The position numbers were made by a program, and so were the translations under genes. Positions 1 to 10,860 of a DNA stretch of 64,000 nt are shown here, one piece after another. The notes under the pieces were generated by a model. That model saw only the letters and a list, made by a program, of their open reading frames with translations, ran no database searches and was not told the origin of the DNA. This DNA comes from Chaetoceros tenuissimus (Eukaryota; Bacillariophyta; Thalassiosirophyceae; Chaetocerotales; Chaetocerotaceae), in assembly GCA_021927905.1 (NCBI GenBank), contig BLLK01000020.1, positions 1,922,001-1,986,000 of the forward strand. The letters are read 5' to 3'. Numbering within the stretch: the first letter of the stretch is position 1; every line of letters begins with the position of its first letter.

Positions 1-3000
1 TCTCTTTGCGTTTTGTGTTCCTAGCTTTCCATACAAATCAATATTGACACTCTTCTCCATTGCATCGATTTCAGTATGTTGAAGAAGAGAATTCATTGTT
101 TCTTGTGATAGTCCAGCAAGTTGGCATAAAATTGGATTGTCAGATTTTTCCTCTCTAAACGATTCAGGACCTTCACAGAAAGACATCCTAATAGATTGTT
201 TTGGAATGCCGACTGCAAGAGAAGGCACAGTCTCCCAATGGAGAAACTTTGCTTTTGTTGCATGAGTTCTCGTTTCAAGAGCATTTTCAGGAATCCAATC
301 CAAAATTTCACACACTTCCATATTTCGATCGTTGTAAGATGGACTAGTGGAGATTACTGCAACATCAAAATCAGATCTTATAACTTCAGGGCGGATAAAG
401 ATGTACATTGCAGGCTGGTTTTCACTTTCGTCTCTACGCCACAAAGCCGAGAGCACTACAGTATGTTGACAATCTTGTTTGTGGTATGTGCCATTGACTG
501 TTCCACTTTCATCTCCAGAAATTTCAATTTTACCTGGCCATTCTTTCCATTTCTTGTGGTAGTTGAGTACATCGTTGCGAGACGCTTTCTTTGGGATTTT
601 CGCCTTCATGACTTTGTGACTTTTGATAGATTTTGGAGCTCCATCGCCGATACCTGCCAGAACACGCTGAGAATCACAAGGGTCTGATCCAACAATTTGT
701 AAAGTCTGTTTGGATGTAGTGACACGCTTTTCCCATCCAGCGCTATCTGCTTCATCCTTCTTTATAATGAGTCGTGCAGAATCTAGAATGGTACCACGTT
801 TTGGTTTATCATGTCTGATGGCTGGACCAAAGCATTTCAGAGCCGCGGTAACGCCCATGTTGGAATCAAGGGTTTGAATTCTACCGATAGTAACGCGAAG
901 TTCAGCAACCTGTCTAACTGCACCAAAGTCTTCCCATGCACCATAGAGAAGTGTCCAATGACCTCTTTTTCTTTGTACATTTTGAATCTGAAAGCTGTAT
1001 GACTCAAGACTTTTGCACTCCTTGATGGCATTTTCCCATCCTTGACCAAGTCGCAAAATTGATGGACACACACAGCGTAATGTTCTTTCAAATTCATGAG
1101 GATCTGGTCTTTTGTCTCTACTCACTTCCTCTCCTACTTCTTTCAAAGCATGGCTGTGAATTTGGTAAGAGTTTGAGCAGGTATGACAGGTACCAAATCC
1201 ACAGTTTTTACACTCGAGGATTTTATCATCGTCTGTTGAACGACCTGATGACTCACATGTACATAGTACTGATGAGTAATATGCCTGTTCTGCATATTTT
1301 TCACTGATGTCCCTGAAAACGCTGTAAAAGTCTCCCTCGCTTTCCCTTTGAACGTTCACAAGGTCACCACGTTCTCGGAGAACATCTCCTTTCTCGGCAT
1401 CGTATTTTTCAGCGATAGAAAATTTTGATAATTTCACAAATTGGTCTTTTTCCCTCTCTCGACGAAGTTGAGGAGCACAAATAGCAGCAAGCATAGTCGC
1501 ACATACAACAGGAAGTGACATTGCGTTACCTGCCAAATCTGATAGCTGCACTTCTGATTCTGGGCCAAGCAATAATCTAGAAAAAGGAATACCTTGAAGA
1601 AGTAACTTTTCATAGCCCATCATTGTTCGACCTCTATTAGGAAGCAGCAATTCGCCGCCCTAAATTCGAGAGGGGTTAGAGAAAGTGTTGGTCCCACATT
1701 TTAATAATAAATTCTTTCATTACTCACCGGAGTTACACAGCCAGAGACGCCTACTGTTTTGGCTCTCACAGTCGCTCTGTTCACATTTTGCGATAAATCC
1801 CAAGTGAATGAATGATGCATGCAATCACGACTGATGTTGTCTCTTATTGCAGAGGAAGCAAAACAATCTATTAAATCTTTTCGTCTCATATTCCACATTG
1901 CTACCAATTCTGGCCATAGACCTGGTGCAATCTTGTGTCTTCCCCTTGTATCCCAATTGGTCAACCAACGGCACCGTTCTTCGATATCATTCACTTCACG
2001 ATAATGAATATGCAATGCAAGATCTTTCACTCCGGACTGAGCATAATCCCAGAAGTCCAATTCTTTAGATCTTTCATTGGCCACCAAAAGTCCTTGTCCA
2101 GAACGCAATGCCTCACGAAAGCATCGGATCCTATCATGTGTGTCTGGAAGGAGAAATGCCTCCATGGGATAAAGTAATGGAGTCTTGAGAAACGACATGA
2201 TTTCGAGAAAATATTCTCCCAGATTATCATCAGGATTATCTGATCTCCAAATGAATAAATATTTACGATTTCTCGTTTGTGGTAGACCATACTGCTTAGT
2301 GTCAAGCTTTATTAGCTGGGTGCAATACCTAGCCTTTTTCTTCATCACAAGAGTGTCGTTTTTTAAGCTAATGCCATGAAGTTTTGCAAGTTTGCCCAGA
2401 GTAATTAAGGAGGTCTTCTTACCCTCGTGGAGAAGAGGTCTAACATTGTTTGGATTGTCTCCAAACTTAACAAATCCTTCTACTATTGTCCCTGCCCTAA
2501 TCCCAACTTGTTTCGGTACTTCTTCTGCAACATAATTTCCGTCACTGTCAACTGAAAACTTCAGTTGATTATCAGCATCTGAATGTAATTCAATTGTTGG
2601 TACATTTTATGAAGAAATAAGCAACCTTTTGTTCAAGAAATCTTACCTCCTTTCTTCAGACCAGTTATATTCTTGATACTATTTCGGTCGCCAAGGAAGA
2701 TGCGCCCTTTAATATATTCCTGCATCTTATCCCAAGGAGCTCCATCGACATTCTCAAAAATAGCAACTGGAGGCTGCTCTTGCTCAAGGAATTCCACTGC
2801 GGCGAGAAATGTCTCTCCAGATGTGCCCTTATCTTCAATATCTTTGCGATTAGACGATTTTAACATACTGAAATCCTTACAAGATGTACCGGCAACAAAA
2901 AGATTTCCTTCCGGGATAGTTTGTTCTCTTCCATATACATCTGTTACAGTTTCTCCACCAGTGAGTTTTGTAATATCAGGAAAGAGCAATACGCCAGGGA

Positions 3001-4519
3001 AATTTCTACCGATATAAGCTTGTTTAAATGGTTCAATCTCACAACTCATTTCATGAGAAAAGTTAAATCCATGCTCCATCTTTTCGCCATCTTTTGTTCG
3101 AAGTTTGTCCAAAGCTTCCTTTACTAAGCCAAGTGCAATAGATGGAGCATCTGTTCCGGAACATGCAGTCTGTAATTTCAGAGGAAAGTTTAGTTCGCCA
3201 ATCTCCCGGTTCTTCTCATCAACCTTTGTAGCGTTGATAAATAGGGATCCTACCTTCTTTACCATACCTGCTACAATCCTCTCCACAATACCATCGGTTG
3301 CGTCAATCCCAACAGGTTCAACATATTGCTCGTTTGGTAACTCTTGAGGATTATTTGTCGGTTTACAGGCATTAGTATCACGCTTCTTTTGAACCAATTC
3401 TGCGATTTCAGCATTACTGTCAGTTGCAGATGGTTTTGTCTTTTGCTTTACTGATTTCTTGGTGACAGTTTTCGCACTGATTGATTTCTTCTTGGTAGGT
3501 TTCGCAGTTACAGCCTCCTCGTCGCTTCCTTCGTCCATTATTTCATCATCATTTTCTTCCTCTTCGTCAATAAATGCCTCTTCGTCCAATTCATCATCGT
3601 CACTTTCATCACTAGCTTCTTCAAATTCTGACTCTGAATCAACCGTCTTTTTTGCATCTTCTTCTTCGTCATCAACTTCCATTTCATCATTAGACTTCAT
3701 AGATGCCCTTCGACGAGGAGAACTTCTAGTGCCTCTTGATGCCGCAGAATTTTCATCAACCATTTCCTCATCATCATCACTGTCATCTTCTAAAATCTGC
3801 TTTCTTTTCTTCACACTCTTATTGTCTTGACTACTGCCTCTCTTTTTACTAGAATCAAATTCCTTGGCATACAATTTTATGCAACTCTTCAACTCTTCAT
3901 CGTCATAATCTTCTTCGTCGCCATCTTCAAACAGAACTTTAAAGAGTGCTTCGTTATCTTCTAGAGAAGCATCCACTACTTTACCTTTGTAGGTTACTCC
4001 ATCAAACTTGTTGGCAACTTGTACATTGAGGTTTTGTTGCAATGTCACTCCCCATTCAACTTGTGCTTCTGTCCATTGTTGGGTTGACTTGCGCTTAGAT
4101 GACGAAGTCAGTGATACAGTGTATCGCTTTTTCGCTGAATTGTAAGAAATTACTTTTCCTGAAGAAAATTTCGTATCCTTTGAAAGATCAGTCGATGCAC
4201 TTTCCCTCTGTTCAAAATTGTATGTGTCAGGCATATATTACATCAATATGTAGTGGCAATGATAGTTTAATGAACATACCTTTTTCACGAGAGTTCCATT
4301 TGCAATATTACCTTCCTTTGGACTACTTTTAGCAGCAGAAGTCTTGGAATTATCAGGCTTTACTTGTTTAGTACTAATGGAGTTTGAAGATTCCATATCC
4401 ACTACTTGGTCATCCTTCTTTTCTTCCTCTTGTTTTTCCTTAAATGTTTTTTTCTTGGAACCAGTGTTGCCCCAGAGTGTTGCAAGAGTCCTTTGTTGAC
4501 CCTTTGGCTTTGGTGGCAT
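1..4519 (-). CDS. DNMT5: DNMT5-type DNA (cytosine-5) methyltransferase, 3' end cut by window edge
   Basis: Transfers methyl groups from SAM to cytosine in nuclear DNA; DNMT5 proteins are known for ATP-dependent CG maintenance and carry a C-terminal SNF2 helicase, which would lie beyond the left edge. About 1437 residues are visible in four exons, with introns at 4208-4279, 2579-2646 and 1660-1727. In order: an N-terminal PIP-like motif QRTLATLW (residues 9-16), a Tudor-like segment and long acidic and basic tracts, then methyltransferase motif I (ACSGTDAPS, about residue 425), motif IV as GTSCKDFS (Ser replaces the usual Pro before the catalytic Cys), ENVDG, QTRNRK and GNAMSLPVV. A Cys/His zinc-finger segment of RING/PHD type follows at about 1140-1270. 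The frame stays open to base 1. The longest frame begins with TTG at 4540, so the start used is the ATG at 4517-4519. Family call is firm; DNMT5 rather than another DNMT rests on the zinc finger and the long extension. Confidence 0.85.
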
Positions 4520-5017
4520 TGCTGATGTTACTGTATTCAATTGTGTGGCGTCTTTGCTATTTATGAAAGTGTCTATGATGAAAGGAATTGCTTAGTGAGT
4601 TTCAACAAGAGGAAAGGCAAAAAGCAAAAAAAGCCAAAAAAGTAAGAGCGATGCCAGTGAGTCTTGTAAGGTTCATTTGGCGCCAAGACTAAGGCCTTTT
4701 GTCGGATGGAAAAAATGACAAAAGTAGTGGACCTTCATAACCTGTGATTATTCACGTTGCACTTGAAATTTTGAAATTTTGAAATTTTAATGTTAGATTA
4801 CAATTTTATTATTTTGAGCCTTAAAAAACCTAGTTTTCAATATTCAATGCATAAAACAGTACACTGTTTTTATAGGAATAGGTTTGATATTATTTTTTCT
4901 AATAAATTGTTTCCAAATTCTTATCTGAACTCTCACAACTTCAACCTATTTTTATGGTACAATTATTTTACTTATCTACTTACTTATATCAATTTCCAAT
5001 CATTCTTTCTTTGCTTT
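4520..5017. other. Intergenic region: DNMT5 promoter, 8-bp tandem repeat
   Basis: No gene is visible. Apart from the E2F-like site it holds three tandem copies of TTGAAATT at 4763-4786 and a very AT-rich stretch that probably forms the 3' flank of the next minus-strand gene. Confidence 0.5.
4676..4686. promoter_or_regulatory. E2F-like site upstream of DNMT5
   Basis: TTTGGCGCCAA lies about 160 bp upstream of the DNMT5 start codon. It contains a perfect match to the E2F/DP consensus TTTSSCGC (4676-4683). E2F sites drive S-phase genes in animals, plants and algae. Use of this site here is inferred. Confidence 0.45.
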
Positions 5018-5749
5018 CTACTTTTTAAAAATTTCCAATGCTTTGACAGGATCGAACCAAACTTCATCTGCAAATGCTTTCTTAATTTTCTTCTTTGCTT
5101 CTTCTCCATATTCTTTTTCTATACTTGATATTATATCTTCGCGACTTTTCTTCACTTGCTCTTCAACAATTTTCTCTCGCTGTGTCATACTACTTCTTGC
5201 GGCTGCTAAGGAAGCAATTAATCCTATTCCAATTACAACTGCATTGGTTGGTAGAGAAATTGACTCTTCTGGAGATTCACAGATCTCTTCTTTGAGTGCT
5301 TTTGTACCGGGAACCTCAATCCTCTCAGGTACTTTAATGTCAATATCGGGTTTTGGAATCTTTAAAACAATTTCATTTGGCATTAAATTTTTTGTTTTTG
5401 CTTCTCTTTCTAAATCTTCAAGTAGTTCTAGTTGCTTCATCTGCAGACGTAGTTTCCTTTCTTTCATATCTTCAATCTGATTCTCGATAGTACTACGCAA
5501 TTTATCTGTTTTCTGGAGATCTTTATCTATTTCATTAACCAGTTCACTTAATTGTAGTGAGTAAGATGAATCATGGCGTAATATTCTAATCATGGTATTA
5601 GGATACATTCGTGATGGCTTGTTAATCATGAATCCATCATCCGTTGTCGCAGCACTTTTTCCTGCTCCAGTGACAAGATTATGAACAAAAGCAACAGCGC
5701 CAAAAGAATACGTGCAGCATATCCAAAATAATAGAATTGGTCTCGACAT
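5018..5749 (-). CDS. Plastid-targeted coiled-coil membrane protein, unknown function
   Basis: A 243-residue protein not recognised as a named family. It starts with a hydrophobic signal peptide ending in GAVAF, the Ala-x-Ala/Phe pattern of diatom plastid presequences, then a basic stretch that fits a transit peptide. Residues about 65-120 are heptad-like and rich in Lys, Glu and Leu (coiled coil). One hydrophobic segment (VVIGIGLIASLAAA, about residues 170-185) is the likely membrane anchor, and the C-terminal 50 residues are charged. The ATG at 5747-5749 is a real start. It diverges from the alpha-kinase remnant across about 460 bp. A plastid inner-membrane or thylakoid role is a guess from targeting and topology only. 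Confidence 0.7.
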   Translation of the reverse strand: MSRPILLFWICCTYSFGAVAFVHNLVTGAGKSAATTDDGFMINKPSRMYPNTMIRILRHDSSYSLQLSELVNEIDKDLQKTDKLRSTIENQIEDMKERKLRLQMKQLELLEDLEREAKTKNLMPNEIVLKIPKPDIDIKVPERIEVPGTKALKEEICESPEESISLPTNAVVIGIGLIASLAAARSSMTQREKIVEEQVKKSREDIISSIEKEYGEEAKKKIKKAFADEVWFDPVKALEIFKK

Positions 5750-6209
5750 TGTTCTGGATATTATGGAAGTTTTCGATAATGTATTACATATATATGGGTG
5801 AGGCTTTTCAAAAATGAAAACTTTTTTTCTCTGAGCACAACAACGAACAGAGCAAGTAGAGAATTAAATTCTGTAGGTTGAGCGTGTTGCTTCTTATTTA
5901 GCTAAAAAATGAGAGAGACATAAATGGCTAGTCGATAGGCCATAATTGGAAGACAATGACTGCTGACGACCTCATTATTACGTCATACGTACGTAAGTAC
6001 AGATACAAAAACAAAGTAAGGTAAGATGAAAGAAATAATGAATTCAATTAGTTTGATATTCTTTTTGCTGACTTGTACTTATTATTGTAGGTCAAGAAGT
6101 AGATGAGCATCGGTATCTAGTCATTTGCTTCTGATATCTGCATCGGCAGTGATTTCAATTGGCAACTGATGGAAAAGGTGTGGAACCAGCAAACTCTGAA
6201 AGAAAGAAA
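5750..6209. promoter_or_regulatory. Divergent intergenic region with CRE-like element
   Basis: Lies between divergently oriented starts at 5749 (minus) and 6210 (plus). It contains TTACGTCA at 5978-5985, overlapping the palindrome TACGTACGTA (5986-5995). ACGTCA is the core of the CO2/cAMP-responsive elements known from diatom promoters. Function here is inferred; the plastid-targeted gene on the minus side is the likelier user. Confidence 0.35.
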
Positions 6210-8129
6210 ATGGGAATGACAGCTTCGACAAATAATGACAGCTCAACTGGAGGGGATACAGATTCTACTTCGATAAATAATGGCAACATTAATGAACAAC
6301 ATACAGTGACTTTAGAGTCGGGTAGAGTCGATGAGGGTGGACGAAAGAGAAAGCGTCCTATTGCATCCATATCATGTAGTCCTTCTTCGTTGAGACAGAG
6401 ACTAAGCAATGAACATAACGATGTGTCAAATCCGAAAAAAATACAAAAGGTAAAAAAGCAAGTGACTTTTGCCAGAAAAGAAAGTGAAATCCGTTACTAT
6501 CATGATGCATATGGACATGTAAATGAAAACTTGGAAATCCACAAATCTTCTGAAAAAAAATCCTCTTGTCTTACAAAAGAAATGACATTGTTGTCCACGG
6601 AACATGGGAAAGCGAGACGTGAGTTACGCAATATATCTAAATATGACTTGCAATCTGCAATTAAATATGGAGTCAAGTCTAAAGCCCGAAAAGTAAAAGG
6701 CGAGCAGAGATGGATGTTCAAATATGGAAATATAACTTTCATCACGGATGATACATGCTCAAAAGAGGTAACGAGTTACAGAGATCCAGATCTCATGGCA
6801 ATTACAATAGCTGTCTTGAACTGGTCCATAGCTACATTTCCAGCGACCTGGAAAAGTGCAAGCTTCTGGATATCGACGAGGAAGACATGCCTGCATATAC
6901 AGTAGTATTCTTGTCAGATGGTAAGCCTATTAACAATAAAAGTGATGATTGCTCTCGACGCTCAGAATTGATGACTAAAATATCATGGAGACTGTCAAAT
7001 AAAATCACATTTTTTTGCATGGGTATTGGAGCTGCTGGATCCGAATTTGCTGAGCTGGACAGAATTGTTACAATCGCTAAAGAAGCAGGTGCATGCAAGA
7101 ATTCACAGTTTGTTCACGCTGGACTAAATACAGTAGCTATGAGTAATGCATTTTCATCTTTGGCAACTTCGACAACTGCGACCAGAACAAAAATGCTATC
7201 TATGGATGATACTGAGAATTCCAAGCCTGTGAAACAATTTAAAATGAGGCCAAAAGGCCTTTGTTCGCACGAAGTAACTTCAACCCGTTTTACTCAACAG
7301 ATTCTGCGATATCAATATGATCCCAGCTTAGAAGATCCTTGGCGCGAAATATCATTCAGAAATTCGAAAACTACTGCTATTGAAATAGAAGATGATCCAT
7401 TTGGTAAAGGTGCAGAGCGATTAGCGTATCGTTTTTATGAAGTCAGACAGACCAGCGATGGAAAATGGAAACGTGTAGGTGGTCTTATGGTGGCAAAGGA
7501 TAGCATAAAGGTGCAAGATGAAGACAAGAATGTATTCCATCGAACATTTTGCTACGTCCAAATGAAAGCAAGTGAATTTGCGGCTCAGTTCAATAAATTA
7601 GTGGCCAAAACTCCAGCCTTGCAACCCACAGAAGAAGAAGTTAGACGTCCACCTCCAATTATATTCCTCAAATGTCACATATATGAATATGAAGATGGAG
7701 ATGGAGATGGAGCAAGGGAGAGGATGAACCTGACCAAATCATTTCTCTTAAAATTGGAGATGTGAAAATGACTGATTTTCTTCATTCTTTTTCTCATTGG
7801 GTTTTGTATTCTACGAGTGGAGGGATGTTGGTTTGTGATCTTCAGGGTAGATAAATCTTTATGCTTGTAAATTGGCAGAACGTTTTCACTAATACATTTA
7901 GCTTTCTGTAGGGATCTTGGATATGGAAGGAAAGTTTCCCAAGTTTCGTCTCACCGACCCTGCCATAAATACCGGAAAGGGACAAAAGAGGATCGGACGC
8001 ACTGATTTACGTATGAAGGGAATCAGGTCTTTCTGTCGGAAGCATCAGTGTAACAAAGTCTGCGAAGGGCTTGGTTTGCCTCCTCTACGCCGTAGATCTA
8101 GTAGACACAAAGAGATACCTCGAAATTGA
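6210..8129 (+). pseudogene. Broken vWFA/alpha-kinase gene
   Basis: Alpha-kinases are atypical Ser/Thr kinases (MHCK, eEF2K, TRPM7 families), in protists often joined to a von Willebrand A domain. Recognisable parts in order: a basic N-terminal region; the second half of a vWFA-like domain (YTVVFLSDGKP, then FFCMGIG); the kinase N-lobe (DDPFGKGAERLAYRF, Lys in VAKDSI); and the C-lobe with the Zn-binding set FSHW, VCDLQG, RLTDPAIN and KHQCNKVC. One normal intron sits at 7847-7911. Two frame changes, near 6760-6800 and 7690-7725, coincide with missing conserved sequence: the metal-binding start of the vWFA domain, and the segment that in eEF2K holds the GKYxKYNxNxG element. No GT-AG intron of plausible size can bridge either break. 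Start taken at the ATG at 6210 because the longest frame opens with TTG. Assembly error in both places is possible but less likely. Confidence 0.7.
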
Positions 8130-10108
8130 TGAAATTGCAGTAAAGATTATCTATCTAGAAAATTATACCTACGTATTTACTTTGACTCTAGGATTATGAT
8201 TGTTCTCATTTGTGATTTCCAAATAAAAGAAGCTTCGAAATGGAATATGACAATACTTGAATAAAATAAAGTTATGTCTGAAAACTCTTATACATACAGC
8301 CCGATTCTATTTTGAAGCAAGTAACTCTCAAGAAACCTCATAGTTCGTAGCGCCGATGCAAAAATAGATAAGCAAGATATATGACATCAGTACTATCAGG
8401 CTGTCAGAATGTACAGTCTGCCCGACCCAACCAATAGAAGTGAAATGATCCAAACTCTCATTAAACCCATAATTAAATACACTCTGTAAGAATAGAATCA
8501 TCATCCATTTTCAAGAACATCACTTGTTATGTATATAGACTGTAAACAAACCCAAGTAAAGTGTACAGTGGTTTGAATGTAAGAACTCACAAATGTATTA
8601 TACCTTTTATTATCATTCAACTCTTTCTATCCTGATATTCCCGCTTCATATCAATTTTACACCATTTTAAGTATTGGCAGGCATGAACAATTCAAAATTG
8701 TCTGCTCACATTACCCACCCGTCGAATAATAACGAAGCAAAGTCGCCAAGTGGTAGAAGTGACATGGTATAGCAATGGGCTTCGTTTCTCTCTGCTTCAA
8801 GGATATCGAGAAAAACGGTGTGTATTCCTCTCTGTCAATAATTTTGTATCAAGAAATTTTACAATTTGTATGCCTTTTGTGCATGATTAAAGTACCTTAA
8901 GCCTTTCCATGTCATTTATTTTCCCACGGAGTAATCGTGACCTTGCAACGATGTGTCGAAAAGGTCAATTGAACTCAGTATTTACTATTTAAAAGCGCAT
9001 GCGAGCTTTTTTGCCACCATATATTGCGAATTTTTCGTAGAATAAAACGCCAAGTGTACCATTAGAGTGAAATACTCATCACATCTACAACTCTAACTTT
9101 TATCCCTAACATTCTCGATCATACGAGTATATGTATAAAAATAGCGAGACACAAATAACCACCTTCCATAAAAGCATGTACACCTTGAAACATACTACTG
9201 TGAGAGTTCGATTCCGTATACCTTTTGCTCCTTATCTTGTCTGATTCATTTATCGTTAATATTCCATATTTATTCTTCATGATGTTCACTTGTACGATGC
9301 CTTCAACTTCGTTTCATTGTGGAAACTGTTTTATCATCTCCATGGAACGTTTGGAAAAAACGTATAAAAGCTTCTCTTCTGCTCTCACAGAATGGTTTAT
9401 AATTCTGCAAAAATGGTATACTGCATTGCTGTTTATTTATTCTTCGATATCACCAAAGTATCGCCTCTTTCCCTGAGTGCGATGAGTCTAGAATAAGCTG
9501 TACAGCTCTTTGGAAGCACATAAAACTAACTTGGATCACGAGTCTTTTGAATCTTGAGATAATATATGTACCACAAGAATACTAAGATTGTCAGTACCTA
9601 AACAGGGCCTCGTCTTACAGCCAAATGGTATCTTTTTAAAATCTCACAGTTGGAATTTAGACCCAGTCGATAAGGGGACTAGTGCCTAGATACTTCGAGA
9701 CGAGAGCTAGAAACCCGCTCCTTCAGTGACCTTACCTAATGAGCAAGAGGATTTCAAGCATACTATTGAAGCCTATGTCCTTCCAATTTATCGAGACCAA
9801 TCCATTTGTGGAGTATATCATTATGTAAAAATGCTTCAATAAGTGCGTCCACATGTGCTTCTGTAGCTGATCACATAAGTAAGAGCCAGGCCTTTTTGCC
9901 TCGGTCGTCAAATCTTTTACTGTGTTGGGGTTCAATCGAAAGTGTTTCGAATAAATAATACTAGGCAGCGATCACAATCCACTATCAAGTTCTATCGTGA
10001 TGGACAAATTGTTACTGTGCTCATTTATGCTAAAAATATTGACAGATTGAAACAATTTAGAAGGCCACTAGCCTACTATTTCTCACTGACTCATCGAATA
10101 GAATTTAG
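8130..10108. other. Gene-poor AT-rich region
   Basis: No conserved coding sequence is visible on either strand. Open frames here are short, often begin with TTG, and lack domain-like composition. A palindrome GCGCATGCG followed by a T-run lies near 8996-9012. Nothing else stands out. Confidence 0.5.
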
Positions 10109-10330
10109 ATGATGACAAGCTCTGCTCGTGTATCAATTATCCTATTTTTTGTCATGATGGTATCTACTTCCGCATTTCTGAAAACAGTAGCGAAAGTAAA
10201 GGTAGAAAATACTGTTCATCGCACTGATTCTCCCAGTCTCATGGTGTTTACGGTAAAATTGATCATTACGATATATTTTTGTGCAATGGCATCATCTTCT
10301 CCACCATATGTGTACTACATTTTGTATTGA
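10109..10330 (+). other. Orphan presequence-like exon
   Basis: A 73-codon frame from a true ATG begins with a convincing signal peptide, MMTSSARVSIILFFVMMVST, followed by SAFLK, the diatom plastid-import pattern. After about 48 codons the sequence MVFTV runs into GGTAAAATTG, a plausible splice donor near 10253. I could not find a downstream exon coding for a mature protein before the 3' end of the next gene at 10861. It may be the first exon of a plastid-protein gene with diverged later exons, a remnant, or chance. The rest of 10331-10860 holds nothing recognisable. Confidence 0.35.
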
Positions 10331-10860
10331 TATACGTGTTCAACGGTGTGGAATTTGTGAAGTTGGTCTGCTTGCCCTGAAAAATGATTGGAATTGCCTT
10401 TATCGTTTCTTGGAAGACATTGCTCTTTCTATCACGTCAAAATATCTCTACTGTTTTCCATGATCAGTTTTAGTATCTATGATAGCTTTCCTCACCGACA
10501 TCTTCGAGTCTACTTGAGGCTATTCAGCTTGATCCTTTTCGAGGCCTGTGGTAGTATTTCCACCTTTTCTCTGTTGAGTCTGCTGTGAAATTATGAACTT
10601 TTTATGATAGATATCGTCGCCCTATTATAGCTTCTCACGTGCCGATCCATCACGAACTGTTATACTTATAATATTCATAATTCCAAATTAGCTCTCGGCT
10701 CAAATCATAATTAGAGAAATCTACATACAGAGATAAGTAAAGTAACATTTAAAATTTACACGGTAGTTAGATCGATGAAGAAACGAAACATGTAAACGTT
10801 GGATTCAAGGTACGAAGGATATCTACAAACAAAAATTGCTTTCACCCATTTATTCTACTA

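Noticed and set aside
3459-3830. Serine-rich frame antisense to DNMT5
   Set aside because: Mirror image of the acidic Asp/Glu tracts on the coding strand.
9225-9476. 83-codon plus-strand frame
   Set aside because: Starts with TTG, no domain, no neighbour support.
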